In this document: positions 25,860 to 34,295 of the stretch, piece after piece | Layout of the letters: the number at the start of each line of letters is the position of its first letter | Numbering within the stretch: the stretch's first letter is position 1 | From: an uncultured Nostocoides sp. | Lineage (GTDB): Bacteria; Actinomycetota; Actinomycetes; Actinomycetales; Dermatophilaceae | Direction of reading: 5' to 3' | Assembly (NCBI GenBank): GCA_937858995.1 | Contig: CALLZC010000008.1 | Location: 1 to 38,796 of the forward strand | DNA length: 38,796 nt | Program-made: the position numbers and the translations under genes | The notes under the pieces: model-generated | What the model was told of the DNA's origin: nothing | Databases searched by the model: none | What the model saw: only the letters and a program-made list of their open reading frames with translations

Positions 25860-28691
25860 GTGCCCAAGTTCGTCGAGAGGTTGTTGCGCGCCGGAGAAGG
25901 CCGCACCGTCAAGCGACTGGAGTCCATCGCGGCCCAGGTCAACGCCATCGAGGAGGACTTCGAAAAGCTCACCGATGCCGAGTTGCGTGGCGAGACCGAG
26001 GTCTTCCGCCAGCGGTTGGCCAACGGGGAGAGCCTCGATGACCTGCTCCCGGAGGCCTTTGCGGCGGTGCGCGAGGCGAGCAAGCGGACCCTCGGCAAGC
26101 GCCACTTCGACGTCCAGCTCATGGGTGGGGCGGCGCTGCACCAGGGCAATGTCGCGGAGATGAAGACCGGTGAGGGCAAGACGCTCGTCGCCACGCTCCC
26201 GGCATACCTCAATGCCCTCTCCGGCAAGGGGGTGCACATCGTGACCGTCAACGACTACTTGGCCGAATATCAGTCGGAACTCATGGGCCGCATCCACCGG
26301 ATGCTGGGTTTGGAGACCGGTTGCATCCTGTCGCAAATGACCCCCGAGGAGCGGCGCGCGGAGTATGCCAAGGACATCACCTATGGCACGAACAACGAGT
26401 TCGGCTTCGACTATCTGCGCGACAATATGGCGTGGAGCACCGACGAACTGGTGCAGCGTGGCCACAACTTCGCGATCGTGGACGAGGTCGACTCGATCCT
26501 CATCGATGAGGCGCGCACCCCGCTGATCATCTCGGGGCCGGCCGACCAGGCAACCAAGTGGTATGGCGAGTTCGCCAAGTTGGTCACGCGGTTGCACCGG
26601 GGCGAGTTCGAGTCCGGCCTGGGTGACTACGAGGTCGACGAGAAGAAGCGCACGGTCGGCGTCCTGGAGGCAGGAATCGACAAGGTCGAGGACTATCTCG
26701 GCATCGAGAACCTCTATGAGTCGGTCAACACCCCACTGATCGGCTATCTCAACAATGCGGTCAAGGCCAAGGAGCTCTTCCAGCGGGACAAGGACTATGT
26801 CGTCATCGACGGCGAAGTCCTGATCGTCGACGAGCACACGGGCCGCATCCTTGCGGGGCGGCGCTACAACGACGGGATGCACCAGGCCATCGAGGCCAAG
26901 GAGGGGGTGGAGATCAAGAACGAGAATCAGACGTTGGCGACCATCACCCTGCAGAACTACTTCCGGATGTACGACAAGCTCTCCGGCATGACGGGCACCG
27001 CCCAGACCGAGGCCGCCGAACTGCATTCCATCTACCAGCTCGGCGTGGTCTCGATCCCCACGAATATGCCGATGATCCGTAAGGATCAGCCCGACCTGGT
27101 CTATCGCACCGAGGAAGCAAAGTATCGCGCGGTTGTCAGCGATATCGCCGAACGGCACGCCGCCGGGCAGCCGGTTCTCGTAGGCACGGTGTCCGTTGAG
27201 AAGTCGGAGTACCTCTCGGATCAGTTGCGGCGCAATGGCATCCCCCACGAAGTCCTGAACGCCAAACACCACGAGCGCGAGGCCGCGATCGTCGCCGAGG
27301 CCGGGCGCAAGGGCGCGGTGACGGTGGCGACCAATATGGCCGGTCGCGGGACCGACATCATGCTCGGCGGAAACCCCGAGTTCCGCGCGATCGCCACCCT
27401 GAAACAACGCGGCTTGGACCCGCAGGAGACCCCGCAGGAATATGAAGCGGCCTGGGACGCGGCGCTGGAGGCGGCCGAGAAGGCGGTCGCGGCGGAGCAC
27501 GATGACGTGACGGCGCTGGGTGGCCTCTACGTCCTGGGCACCGAGCGTCACGAGTCGCGCCGCATCGACAACCAGTTGCGGGGCCGCTCGGGCCGGCAGG
27601 GCGACCCGGGGGAGTCGCGCTTCTATCTGTCGCTGCAGGACAACTTGATGCGCCTGTTCAACGCCGGCTTCGTCGACCGCGTCATGACCTCGACCGGGCT
27701 CAACGACGAGACCCCCATCGAGGGCAAGCTGCTCTCGCGCTCGATCGAGTCCGCGCAGAGCCAGCTCGAGGGGCAGAACTACGAGATCCGCAAGAACGTC
27801 CTCAAATATGACGACGTCCTCAACCGCCAGCGCGAGGTGGTCTATGAGGAGCGGCGGCGTGTCTTGCACGGTGAGGATCTCGAGGACCAGATCCGCAGCT
27901 TCATGACCGATGTAGTCGACGGTTATGTCGTCACCGAGACGGCGGAGGGCTATCCCGAGGACTGGGATCTGGATCGGCTATGGGCCGCTCTGAAGGCCCT
28001 CTATCCGGTGGGTGTGACCCGCGAGCAGATCGAGGAGGCGGCGGGCGGCCATACCCGCCTGACCTCGGAGGCCCTGCGCCAGGAACTGGTTTCCGATATC
28101 CACCATGCGTATGACGCGCGCGAAGCCGACCTGGGAGCGGGGGTCACGCGCGAGTTGGAGCGTCGGGTCATCCTCTCGGTCTTGGACCGCAAGTGGCGCG
28201 AGCACCTCTACGAAATGGACTACCTCAAGGAGGGCATCGGCCTGCGGGCGATGGCGCAACGCGACCCGCTCGTGGAGTACCAGCGCGAGGGTTTCAACCT
28301 CTTCGAGGCCATGAACGAGGCCATCAAGGAGGAGGCCGTCGGCTTCGTCTTCAACGCCCAGGTGCAGATTCAGGAGCCCGAGCCGGCCCCCCTGCAGCCG
28401 GTCGCGATCGGTGACATGCTGCGCGGCCTCGACGCCCCGCAGGACGGGGCGCCGGCCCGCCAGGACGCCCCGGCCCGGCCGGAGATCCGGGCCAAGGGTC
28501 TGCAGGAGAGCGGTCGTCCGCGCGACCTGCACTACTCCGCGCCCAGTGAGGACGGCGGGGTCGAGGAGCACGACGAGCGCGCCGCGGTGGCCACCTTGAG
28601 CGCTGAGCAGGTGGGCTCCGCCCGCCGCAACGACCCGTGCCCCTGCGGGTCGGGCAAGAAGTTCAAGATGTGCCACGGCCGCGAGGGCTGA
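25860..28691 (+). CDS. secA: SecA preprotein translocase ATPase (SecA1 type)
   Basis: 943 aa, full length. The DEAD-motor Walker A is [11 protein letters not shown] (about residue 104) and Walker B is [15 protein letters not shown] (208-222). The second motor domain has [39 protein letters not shown] is motif VI, and the scaffold/wing region follows. At the very C-terminus [17 protein letters not shown] is the SEC-C zinc motif that binds SecB or ribosomes. It drives Sec-dependent export through SecYEG. I chose GTG 25860 (VPKFVERLL) over ATG 25851: AGGAG at 25846-25850 abuts that ATG but is 9 nt from the GTG, and SecA1 proteins start at this point. It is a separate transcription unit with its own promoter. 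Convergent with the Rv3235-like gene. Confidence 0.98.
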   Translation: MPKFVERLLRAGEGRTVKRLESIAAQVNAIEEDFEKLTDAELRGETEVFRQRLANGESLDDLLPEAFAAVREASKRTLGKRHFDVQLMGGAALHQGNVAEMKTGEGKTLVATLPAYLNALSGKGVHIVTVNDYLAEYQSELMGRIHRMLGLETGCILSQMTPEERRAEYAKDITYGTNNEFGFDYLRDNMAWSTDELVQRGHNFAIVDEVDSILIDEARTPLIISGPADQATKWYGEFAKLVTRLHRGEFESGLGDYEVDEKKRTVGVLEAGIDKVEDYLGIENLYESVNTPLIGYLNNAVKAKELFQRDKDYVVIDGEVLIVDEHTGRILAGRRYNDGMHQAIEAKEGVEIKNENQTLATITLQNYFRMYDKLSGMTGTAQTEAAELHSIYQLGVVSIPTNMPMIRKDQPDLVYRTEEAKYRAVVSDIAERHAAGQPVLVGTVSVEKSEYLSDQLRRNGIPHEVLNAKHHEREAAIVAEAGRKGAVTVATNMAGRGTDIMLGGNPEFRAIATLKQRGLDPQETPQEYEAAWDAALEAAEKAVAAEHDDVTALGGLYVLGTERHESRRIDNQLRGRSGRQGDPGESRFYLSLQDNLMRLFNAGFVDRVMTSTGLNDETPIEGKLLSRSIESAQSQLEGQNYEIRKNVLKYDDVLNRQREVVYEERRRVLHGEDLEDQIRSFMTDVVDGYVVTETAEGYPEDWDLDRLWAALKALYPVGVTREQIEEAAGGHTRLTSEALRQELVSDIHHAYDAREADLGAGVTRELERRVILSVLDRKWREHLYEMDYLKEGIGLRAMAQRDPLVEYQREGFNLFEAMNEAIKEEAVGFVFNAQVQIQEPEPAPLQPVAIGDMLRGLDAPQDGAPARQDAPARPEIRAKGLQESGRPRDLHYSAPSEDGGVEEHDERAAVATLSAEQVGSARRNDPCPCGSGKKFKMCHGREG

Positions 28692-28704
28692 CCCAGCGGC
28701 AGGT

Positions 28705-28810
28705 CTAGCGACCTCCGCTAGCCCGGCCAGCGCGCCAAGCAACCTCTGCTAGCAGATCCTGCGCTCAGGTCCACAGGATGCATCCTGTGGACCTGAGTGG
28801 AACCTCTGCT
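28705..28810. repeat. Cluster of three ACCTC hairpin-type repeats in the secA 3' spacer
   Basis: Copy 1 is CTAGCG-ACCTC-CGCTAG (28705-28721). Copy 2 is AGCA-ACCTC-TGCT (28738-28750), running into the palindrome CTGCTAGCAG (28746-28755). Copy 3 is the half element AACCTCTGCT (28801-28810), identical to 28741-28750. Copies 1 and 2 differ by a paired change that keeps the stem (G:C to A:T around the invariant ACCTC loop). Function is unknown; a dispersed extragenic repeat or RNA 3'-end element is possible. Confidence 0.7.
28764..28797. terminator. Perfect 34-bp palindrome, likely bidirectional terminator
   Basis: The left half CTCAGGTCCACAGGATG (28764-28780) is exactly reverse-complementary to 28781-28797, with centre ATGCAT. 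As RNA it folds to a stem of about 15 bp with a 4-nt loop on either strand. It sits between convergent genes (secA ends at 28691; the Rv3235-like gene ends at 28835 on the other strand). There is no U-tract. A dimeric protein-binding site is the alternative. Confidence 0.65.
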
Positions 28811-28834
28811 GAGTTGGGCGGAATCGTCTTCGGG

Positions 28835-29383
28835 TCAGCCCAATTCGAGTGCGGTGATGCGCCAGCCGGTGCGCGTAGCCTCGGCGCGGATGGCCATCGC
28901 CCGAACGCGGGGACCGGTGACGAGCAGGGCCACGCCCTCGGCGATGCCCTCACTCGGCTCACTCACGTGCACGCGCGCCACGCTGGGTCGCCGGACCCGT
29001 TGCGCACCGGGTAGGGCCGCGCGCCGGGAGGTGCTGGCATAGCGTCGGGCGACGGCGAGATAGACCTCGGGCGAACACGAGCGCACCACATGTGCGGGCG
29101 AGCGCAGTCCGGCCATGATCTCGATGAGGGCCTGGCTGATCGAGGTGAGCCAGATTGTGGGGTCCGGGAGATCGGCCGGTCGCACGCCGCGTTCGCGGTC
29201 GCTGCGCCGCGGCATCAGCTCGAAGGCGAGGGCGTCCTGGATGTATGGCGGGTACGGCTCGCTCGGGGCGGTGAGCATCGCCCAGGGCAGGTCGGATGGC
29301 AGGGCCGGGGGCCGGTGATCGGGTATCGGCAAGACTCGGATCGGCGGAAGCTGGGCAGGGGGACCGCTCTGGGGAGTAGTCAT
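28835..29383 (-). CDS. Rv3235-family protein, function unknown
   Basis: 182 aa. The first 75 residues are proline-rich and probably disordered. The C-terminal 105 residues contain LTSISQALIEIMAGLRSPAH, VRRPSVARVHVSEPSEGIAEG and VTGPRVRAMAIRAEATRTGW, then ITALELG. This is the conserved fold of the Rv3235-like proteins encoded just after secA in actinobacteria. No catalytic motif is apparent. The domain resembles a small alpha/beta binding module, and function is unproved. ATG 29383 overlaps the LysM gene stop (ATGA at 29380-29383), so it is the second gene of a two-gene operon with a possible shared envelope role. Confidence 0.75.
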   Translation of the reverse strand: MTTPQSGPPAQLPPIRVLPIPDHRPPALPSDLPWAMLTAPSEPYPPYIQDALAFELMPRRSDRERGVRPADLPDPTIWLTSISQALIEIMAGLRSPAHVVRSCSPEVYLAVARRYASTSRRAALPGAQRVRRPSVARVHVSEPSEGIAEGVALLVTGPRVRAMAIRAEATRTGWRITALELG

Positions 29384-30129
29384 CGCGCGTCGCCCTGCGG
29401 CACCCTCAGGCGCAGGCCGGGGTGTATGAGGTCCGGATCGGCGCCGATGCGGGCGCGGTTTGCGGCATACCACCGGGGCCATTCGGCCGCGATCTGCGCG
29501 CCCGAGGCCTGCGGGCCGAGGGATCGGGCCACGATGTCCCACAAGCATTCCCCGCGCCGGACCACGACTTCCCCGGGCTCCCCGGGTCCGGGTCGCAGCC
29601 CGAGAAGGGTGATGTCACCGGTGCTTTCGCGGGACGGTGTTGCCGGCCACCGCGGATCGGGGGCGCTGCGCACCGGCTCGAGGGCGGCCTCCGCGGGCGC
29701 ACGGTATGACGCGGGCAGCGGTGTGACGGGAAGCGAGGCGCCGGCCACGGTGGTGCTGCTGATGCTGCTCGCTGCGGCCGGGGCGGCAGTTGCGGCGGTA
29801 CTGCCCACCCCGATCAGCACGGCAACCACTCGGGCGGCCCAGGCGCTGGGTCGCCCGGCGACCGGCCGTCGACCGCTTGGGCGAGCAGCGGCAACGGCTG
29901 CCCTGGTGAGATCGAGCAGCACGAGCCACGTCAGCGCCAGACCGCCCCAAAGCAGCACGGTGGACAGGATGGCGACCTCGTCGGCGCCCGCCTGGCTGGC
30001 GGCACCCAGTGCCGCCCTGCTGACGCGCACCAGCAGCAGCGTGGCCAGCACATCGAGCGCCATGAGGCACAGAAGGACGAGTTTCGTACGCCCATGTGGG
30101 TGCATGGCGTCAGTTCTCGCGGTGTCCAT
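29380..30129 (-). CDS. LysM-domain membrane protein
   Basis: 249 aa. Two or three hydrophobic helices lie in the first 125 residues (TKLVLLCLMALDVLATLLLV, ILSTVLLWGGLALTWLVLL, VVAVLIGVGSTAATAAPAAA). A Pro/Ala/Ser linker leads to a C-terminal LysM-type module (about 187-246): EVVVRRGECLWDIVARSLG, then AEWPRWYAANRARIG and HPGLRLRVPQ. LysM binds GlcNAc-containing peptidoglycan, so the protein probably anchors to membrane and wall. ATG 30129 is taken; M9 (30105) is an equally possible start. It is coupled to the Rv3235-like gene and divergent from the gene at 30259. Confidence 0.8.
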   Translation of the reverse strand: MDTARTDAMHPHGRTKLVLLCLMALDVLATLLLVRVSRAALGAASQAGADEVAILSTVLLWGGLALTWLVLLDLTRAAVAAARPSGRRPVAGRPSAWAARVVAVLIGVGSTAATAAPAAASSISSTTVAGASLPVTPLPASYRAPAEAALEPVRSAPDPRWPATPSRESTGDITLLGLRPGPGEPGEVVVRRGECLWDIVARSLGPQASGAQIAAEWPRWYAANRARIGADPDLIHPGLRLRVPQGDAR

Positions 30130-30158
30130 GACTGTGCCTGTCTCTGCTCAATGATGTT

Positions 30159-30178
30159 GTTTGATGCAGTTTGACGCA
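30159..30178. repeat. Tandem 10-bp near-repeats in a divergent promoter region
   Basis: GTTTGATGCA then GTTTGACGCA, followed by GTT, in an A/T-richer patch of the 129-bp gap between the LysM gene (-) and the gene at 30259 (+). One-turn spacing suggests a regulator site; which gene it would serve is unclear. Confidence 0.6.
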
Positions 30179-30245
30179 GTTAGCCGTCGAGCGCAAGAGG
30201 TCGCGATGCCGCTGCCTCGCCACGCGGCACGGCGTCGTCCCTCGC

Positions 30246-30251
30246 TACGCT
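30246..30251 (+). promoter_or_regulatory. -10 element of a leaderless promoter (184-aa gene)
   Basis: TACGCT followed by 7 nt and then ATG 30259. The sequence around it is nearly the same as before the DUF3499 gene at 12404. Confidence 0.5.
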
Positions 30252-30258
30252 GCACGGC

Positions 30259-30813
30259 ATGGAGCCGGGGCAGCGTTGGGAGCGGCTGTTCGCCGATCTG
30301 GACGCGGCCGTCGCCGCCGACGAGCGCCGTGAGCTGGATGTGGAGATTGCCGACCGGACCCGGGCCGAGCGGGCCAAGGTTGCCCTGGCGGCCCGCTTGG
30401 CGGCCCAGCGCGGAGCGGAACTGGATGTGCGCCTGCTGGCCGGGGTGCGCGTCCACGGTGCGCTGCTCGACGTCGGCGCCGACTGGATGCTCGTCACGCC
30501 GGCCGTGGGCAGGGTCGCGCTGGTGCCCTTGGCCGCCGTGGTGTCGATGGCCGGCTTGGCCCCGCGCAGCGCGCCCGAGGGGGTAGCCCGGCGGTTCGGC
30601 TTGGGCTACGCGCTGCGCGAGATCAGCCGCGATCGCGCCCGCGTCCAGGTCCTCGATGTCGCCGGCACCTCCAGCGACGGCACCATCGATGTTGTCGGTG
30701 CCGACTTCCTCGATCTGTCCGAGCACCCGCGTGACGAGGCCCGGCGGTCGGGCAGCGTCCGCTCAGTACGCACGCTGCCGTTCGCGGCGATCGCGTGCAT
30801 CCAAAGCGGCTGA
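30259..30813 (+). CDS. Conserved-looking hypothetical protein, cytoplasmic, 184 aa
   Basis: I do not recognise a family. The N-terminal 55 residues (EPGQRWERLFADLDAAVAAD, ERRELDVEIADRTRAERAKV) are highly charged and helical, likely a coiled coil. The middle (about 55-100) is a beta-rich unit, LLAGVRVHGALLDVGADWML then VTPAVGRVALVPLAAVVSMA, reminiscent of a small SH3-like or LSm-like barrel; that is a shape impression only. The end (SSDGTIDVVGADFLDLSEHP, then RTLPFAAIACIQSG) continues the strand pattern. There is no signal peptide or membrane helix. The start ATG 30259 lies 7 nt after TACGCT. Convergent with the small HTH gene, 5 bp away. It may be a regulator or RNA-binding protein, but nothing proves this. 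Confidence 0.7.
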   Translation: MEPGQRWERLFADLDAAVAADERRELDVEIADRTRAERAKVALAARLAAQRGAELDVRLLAGVRVHGALLDVGADWMLVTPAVGRVALVPLAAVVSMAGLAPRSAPEGVARRFGLGYALREISRDRARVQVLDVAGTSSDGTIDVVGADFLDLSEHPRDEARRSGSVRSVRTLPFAAIACIQSG

Positions 30814-30818
30814 CCGGC

Positions 30819-31040
30819 TCAGAGGGTGTCGCGATCTGCCTGCGCGCGAACGAAACTGGCTGTCTCGGCATACATCCGTTCGATGTACTCCTCGAGCACA
30901 CTCGTCTCCACCCGCCATTGGCCGCGGCCGCCGATCTTGATGGCGGGCAGTTCGCCGGAGCGCACCAGCGCATAGGCCTGCGCGGCCGAGATGTCGAGGA
31001 TCTCGGCAAGTTCGGCTAGAGCGATGAACCGCTTGGGCAT
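30819..31040 (-). CDS. Small helix-turn-helix protein, BldC/excisionase (MerR-like) family
   Basis: 73 aa. KRFIALAELAEILDISAAQA then YALVRSGELPAIKIGGRGQW and RVETSVLEEYIERMY form the winged helix-turn-helix of the excisionase/BldC group. It is a DNA-binding protein without a sensor domain. Stand-alone members such as BldC bind DNA co-operatively over repeats. ATG 31040 is preferred to a start 30 nt upstream because it follows CACAAT (complement of 31048-31053) by 7 nt and lines up with family N-termini (PKRFIALAE). Divergent from the SAF/CpaE-like pair, so it could regulate that operon or the convergent 184-aa gene (inference). Confidence 0.85.
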   Translation of the reverse strand: MPKRFIALAELAEILDISAAQAYALVRSGELPAIKIGGRGQWRVETSVLEEYIERMYAETASFVRAQADRDTL

Positions 31041-31047
31041 GGGTTCG

Positions 31048-31100
31048 ATTGTGCCCCATCGCGCAGACACTCCCGTCGGGCCATGGCCCGGTTATCCACA
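31048..31100. promoter_or_regulatory. Divergent control region of HTH gene and SAF operon
   Basis: It contains the minus-strand -10-like CACAAT (complement of 31048-31053), a perfect 14-bp palindrome CGGGCCATGGCCCG (31077-31090) and, directly after it, TTATCCACA (31092-31100), which matches the classical DnaA box. The palindrome is a candidate operator for the HTH protein; the DnaA box may be chance. Confidence 0.45.
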
Positions 31101-31179
31101 CACCGCGTCGGTTCGAGATGCCGATCTCGCCAACCTGGACCAGACTGGGAGCGGACCGGTTGCGCTTCTTGGGGGATGT

Positions 31180-31842
31180 ATGACGACACTGCCACTGCCC
31201 GCCGCTGCTCGCCTTCGTCGGCCGTCGTGGCGCGATACCCGGCTGCTTTCCGGCATCGCGCTGGTGCTGCTGGCCACGGCACTAGGCGCCTACGGCCTGC
31301 GGGCTGCGGACTCCCGGGTGCCGGTGTATGCCGCGCGCGAGGTCCTGGTGCCTGGCCAGCGGCTCACCCTTGACGCCCTGGTCCAGGTCGATGTCCAGTT
31401 GTCGGGCGCCAAGGAGGCCTACCTGGCCGTGGCGGGGGGACTCCCCAGCGACGGCTATGTCCTGCGCGAGGTTCGCGCTGGCGAGCTGATCCCGCGGGCG
31501 TCGGTGGGTCCGGGGGAGTTGGTCGAGGTTTCCCCGCTCACGATCGTGGTCGACCAGGCGTCGGCCGGCGCCTTGGTGGTGGGCTCGGTGGTCGACGTCT
31601 ATGCCAACACTCCCGCAACGCAAGGCACTCGGGACACCTGGGAGGGGCCGCAGCGGGTCCTGGAGCGGGTCCAGGTGGCGCGGCTGACCAGCGGTTCGGG
31701 GTTTGGCGCGGCGTCGGGGCGTAGCGCCGTCCAGGCTCTGATCCCCCGTGATCGGGTGGCATCGGTAATCGCTCTCGTGGACTCGGGTGCCAAGTTCACC
31801 CTGGTCCCGGTGCCTGGTTCGGCGCTGCGCGAGCTGTCGTGA
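31180..31842 (+). CDS. SAF-domain membrane protein (CpaB-like)
   Basis: 220 aa. One N-terminal helix (LLSGIALVLLATALGAYGL, about residues 23-41) is followed by an extracytoplasmic SAF domain (VPVYAAREVLVPGQRLTLDA, DGYVLREVRAGELIPRASV). A C-terminal region resembles RcpC/CpaB (VGSVVDVYANTP, VQALIPRDRVASVIALVDSG). CpaB proteins sit in the periplasmic or wall part of Tad/Flp pilus machines. ATG 31180 has GGGGGA at 31171-31176. The stop overlaps the next GTG (GTGA), so the product is coupled to the CpaE-like ATPase. No pilin, prepilin peptidase, CpaF or TadB/C genes follow, so this is a two-gene unit. Confidence 0.8.
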   Translation: MTTLPLPAAARLRRPSWRDTRLLSGIALVLLATALGAYGLRAADSRVPVYAAREVLVPGQRLTLDALVQVDVQLSGAKEAYLAVAGGLPSDGYVLREVRAGELIPRASVGPGELVEVSPLTIVVDQASAGALVVGSVVDVYANTPATQGTRDTWEGPQRVLERVQVARLTSGSGFGAASGRSAVQALIPRDRVASVIALVDSGAKFTLVPVPGSALRELS

Positions 31843-33218
31843 AGCGGCGCGTCCTGACGGCCCTCGAGCCGCGTCACGAGGCGTCGCTCGTAGCGCACCT
31901 CGGCGCCCTGGACGCCTACGACCTGGTCCGGCGCTGCCCGGACCTGGCCGATCTCCTCGCGGCTGGGGCAGCCGGGCTCGCCGACCTCGCGCTGGTGTCG
32001 GCCGGCCTGCGGGGTCTGGATCGCGACAGCGTGGCGCATCTGCACGAGGCCGGGGTGCAGGTCGTCGGGCTGGGGTCGAACGAGGCCCAGGAGAAGCGAT
32101 TGCGCCAGCTCGGGGTGGATGTCGCCCTCCCGGCGGACTGTGGCGCCGCAGAACTCGACGCCGCGCTCCGGGCGGCGCCGCACGCGCGCCTCGGGTCCGT
32201 GGACGTGGTCGATGACGGGCACTGGGCGGCTATCGAGGCGGGTCTCGACCCCGCCGGCGACCCCACTCGGGCACCCCGGGCGGACCCCGAGCCCGAGTCT
32301 CTGGACGAAGGAGACGCGGCCCACCACGGTTCGGGTCGGATCGTGGCCGTATGGGGTCCCACGGGCGCACCCGGACGCACCAGCCTCGCGGTGAATCTCG
32401 CCGGTGAGTTGGCTCTCGCGGGCATCACGGTCCTCCTCGTGGACGCCGACACCTATGGAGCCAGCATCGGCCAGCACCTCGGGCTTCTCGACGAGGCCCC
32501 GGGCCTAGCCGCCGCGGCGCGGGCCGCCGAGCTCGGAACGCTCGACGTGCCGGTTCTGGCGCGGCTGACTCCCCGCGTCGACCCCGGCTTTCGGGTCCTC
32601 ACAGGTCTGCCGAGCGCGGCCCGCTGGCCCGAAGTACGCGCCGACGCCATGGAGCACATCCTGCGGCTGGCGCGGCAGCTGGCCGAAATCGTCGTCGTCG
32701 ACTGCGGCTTCTGCCTGGAGGACGACGAGGAACTCAGCTACGACACCCGGGCTCCGCGGCGTAACGCCACGACGCTCGTGGTCCTGCGCGCCGCCGACGA
32801 GGTGCTCGTCGTTGGGGCCGGTGATCCCGTCGGCCTGCAACGCCTCGTGCGCGCCGTCACCGATCTGGGCGCTTCCGGAGTGCGGCCGCCGCGCATCGTG
32901 GTGAACAAGCTGCGCTCGTCCGCGGCCGGGCCGGCTCCCGAGCGCAGCATTGCCCAGACCCTGGAGCGCTTTGCCGCCCTCGATGTCGAGCACTTCATCC
33001 CCGCGGACCCACAGGCCTTCGACACGGCTCTGCTGGCGGGACGGATCCTGTTCGATGTGGCACCCAAAAGCCCAGCGCGGCAGCGGATCGCGACTCTCGC
33101 GCGCCAACTGGCCACGACAGAGCCCACGTCGGTGCTCGCCGACAGGAGCCGCGGCCGCGCTACCGCCTGGCGCCGCTGGCCGACCCTATTGCAACGGCCC
33201 GCCAGCGGGCCCGGCTGA
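31839..33218 (+). CDS. CpaE-like ParA/MinD-type ATPase
   Basis: 459 aa. Residues about 1-130 look like a degenerate receiver domain, as in CpaE (VLTALEPRHEASLVAHL, QVVGLGSNEAQEKRLRQLGV). The ATPase part starts near 168: VAVWGPTGAPGRTSLAVNLA is a deviant Walker A in which the usual GK[ST] lysine is R (about residue 180). LLVDADTYGASIGQHLGLLD is the switch region, VVVDCGFC Walker B, and VVNKLRSSAAG the base-specificity motif. CpaE localises Tad pilus assembly at the pole. The start GTG 31839 overlaps the SAF stop. Whether the Arg form still hydrolyses ATP is open. It ends in a stem-loop shared with the convergent secreted-protein gene. Confidence 0.82.
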   Translation: MKRRVLTALEPRHEASLVAHLGALDAYDLVRRCPDLADLLAAGAAGLADLALVSAGLRGLDRDSVAHLHEAGVQVVGLGSNEAQEKRLRQLGVDVALPADCGAAELDAALRAAPHARLGSVDVVDDGHWAAIEAGLDPAGDPTRAPRADPEPESLDEGDAAHHGSGRIVAVWGPTGAPGRTSLAVNLAGELALAGITVLLVDADTYGASIGQHLGLLDEAPGLAAAARAAELGTLDVPVLARLTPRVDPGFRVLTGLPSAARWPEVRADAMEHILRLARQLAEIVVVDCGFCLEDDEELSYDTRAPRRNATTLVVLRAADEVLVVGAGDPVGLQRLVRAVTDLGASGVRPPRIVVNKLRSSAAGPAPERSIAQTLERFAALDVEHFIPADPQAFDTALLAGRILFDVAPKSPARQRIATLARQLATTEPTSVLADRSRGRATAWRRWPTLLQRPASGPG

Positions 33219-33240
33219 GTCACACCACCCAAGCCGGGCC
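33208..33240. terminator. Stem-loop between convergent genes
   Basis: GGCCCGGCT (33208-33216) pairs with AGCCGGGCC (33232-33240) around a 15-nt loop. The left arm includes the last bases of the CpaE-like coding region. There is no U-tract. It could serve both strands. Confidence 0.5.
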
Positions 33241-33274
33241 GTCGTACTGCCGCCCGCAGCGACCCGGGGGCCGA

Positions 33275-34135
33275 CTAGTACCTCATGTAGCGCAGCGAGG
33301 ACGACTTGGAGGCCCCGGCGCCAATGGTTCCCAGGTTGAAGATCATGGTGTCGCCATAGTCGCCTCGGGACACGAAGTTGGCTGCCAGCGGTGCGGCTGG
33401 GGGGTTGCACGAGCTATCCAGGATGTTGGCCGTGACCCGGGTGTCCCAGGTTCCGCCCGGGCTCTGCAGCATCATCATGATGCCGTGGGCCTCGCGTCCG
33501 GCGGGCGCCTCGACGGGGTCGTGGAAGGCGCCGACCGTGGCCTTGGTCCGGCTGTGGTTGCTCAGGAACCCGGCCCAGCCCTGCGTGCCGCCGGTGTCGA
33601 TGTCGAAGTCGACCTGACGCCGGAGGATCACATTGGTCATCGGCGCCCCGGTGCGGTTCTTCACCGTCATCGTCACATTGAAGGTCGTCGGTGACGCGGT
33701 GCCTCCGGGGGTCAGGCTGAACTTCTGGGTCAGGCTCGCTCGCCCATCCAGGGTGTTGCGCGTGATGGCCGTGGCCGTCGTGGTCGGGGCCGCGAAACCA
33801 GCGCTGCTCTCGCCCAGGTCGAAGGTTGCTGGCGCGCCCGTGTAGCACAACACATAGCCCTCACCGATGGAGCCCACACCGATGTGCTCGTATTGCGCAC
33901 CGGCCTGGTTCGGTGAGGTGAACGCCGTGATGTTGCCGCCCACCGAGACCACGATGCGGGTCCCGCGACCGGTCGCCGTACTGAAGGTCTTCCACGTCGG
34001 TGCCACGATGCGGCTGGAGTCGTTGACGGACTGGGTGCTGGGCGCGACGCGCTCGTTGCCGGCGACTGCCCCCGGAATCAGCGCGGTGACGGCCACCGCA
34101 GTAGCGGCCAGCGGGGCGGCATGACGGAAATGCAT
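33275..34135 (-). CDS. Secreted protein of unknown function
   Basis: 286 aa. A clear Sec signal peptide (MHFRHAAPLAATAVAVTALI, cut probably after PGAVA near residue 25) starts the protein. The mature part is Thr/Ser/Gly-rich and beta-stranded (TRIVVSVGGNITAFTSPNQA, TTFNVTMTVKNRTGAPMTNV, LRRQVDFDIDTGGTQGWAGF). It has only two cysteines (LCYTG and SSCNPP), perhaps a disulfide. There is no lipobox, sortase motif or membrane anchor, so it is probably released. I cannot assign a family; the repeated beta segments recall adhesin-like folds only in style. ATG 34135 has GGAGGAA just upstream and a TAGCGT -10-like hexamer about 50 nt away on the minus strand. Confidence 0.75.
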   Translation of the reverse strand: MHFRHAAPLAATAVAVTALIPGAVAGNERVAPSTQSVNDSSRIVAPTWKTFSTATGRGTRIVVSVGGNITAFTSPNQAGAQYEHIGVGSIGEGYVLCYTGAPATFDLGESSAGFAAPTTTATAITRNTLDGRASLTQKFSLTPGGTASPTTFNVTMTVKNRTGAPMTNVILRRQVDFDIDTGGTQGWAGFLSNHSRTKATVGAFHDPVEAPAGREAHGIMMMLQSPGGTWDTRVTANILDSSCNPPAAPLAANFVSRGDYGDTMIFNLGTIGAGASKSSSLRYMRY

Positions 34136-34295
34136 CGTTCCTCCAACTCGTTGAGTGAGCAGGTCACGGGACTACGACCCAACAGGGACGCTAGCCCGCA
34201 GTTCCTCGGCCCGTGGGCGAATCGCAAAACACCCAGCCGAACCGCCCCGCGAGTGCGCCGACCGCGAGGCGGTGTCCGGGCCGGCCAAGGTCTGC

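Noticed and set aside
25830-27869. Long open frame on the minus strand opposite secA (about 679 codons)
   Set aside because: It lies fully across the conserved secA coding region, its translation has no recognisable domain, and antisense frames stay open easily at this G/C content.
28692-28834. CRISPR array or tRNA in the secA 3' spacer
   Set aside because: Repeats are short (10-17 bp) and unevenly spaced, with no spacers of constant length. There is no cloverleaf or anticodon arm.
31180-33218. Complete Tad/Flp pilus locus
   Set aside because: Only the SAF and CpaE-like genes are present; pilin, prepilin peptidase, CpaF and TadB/C are absent from the window.
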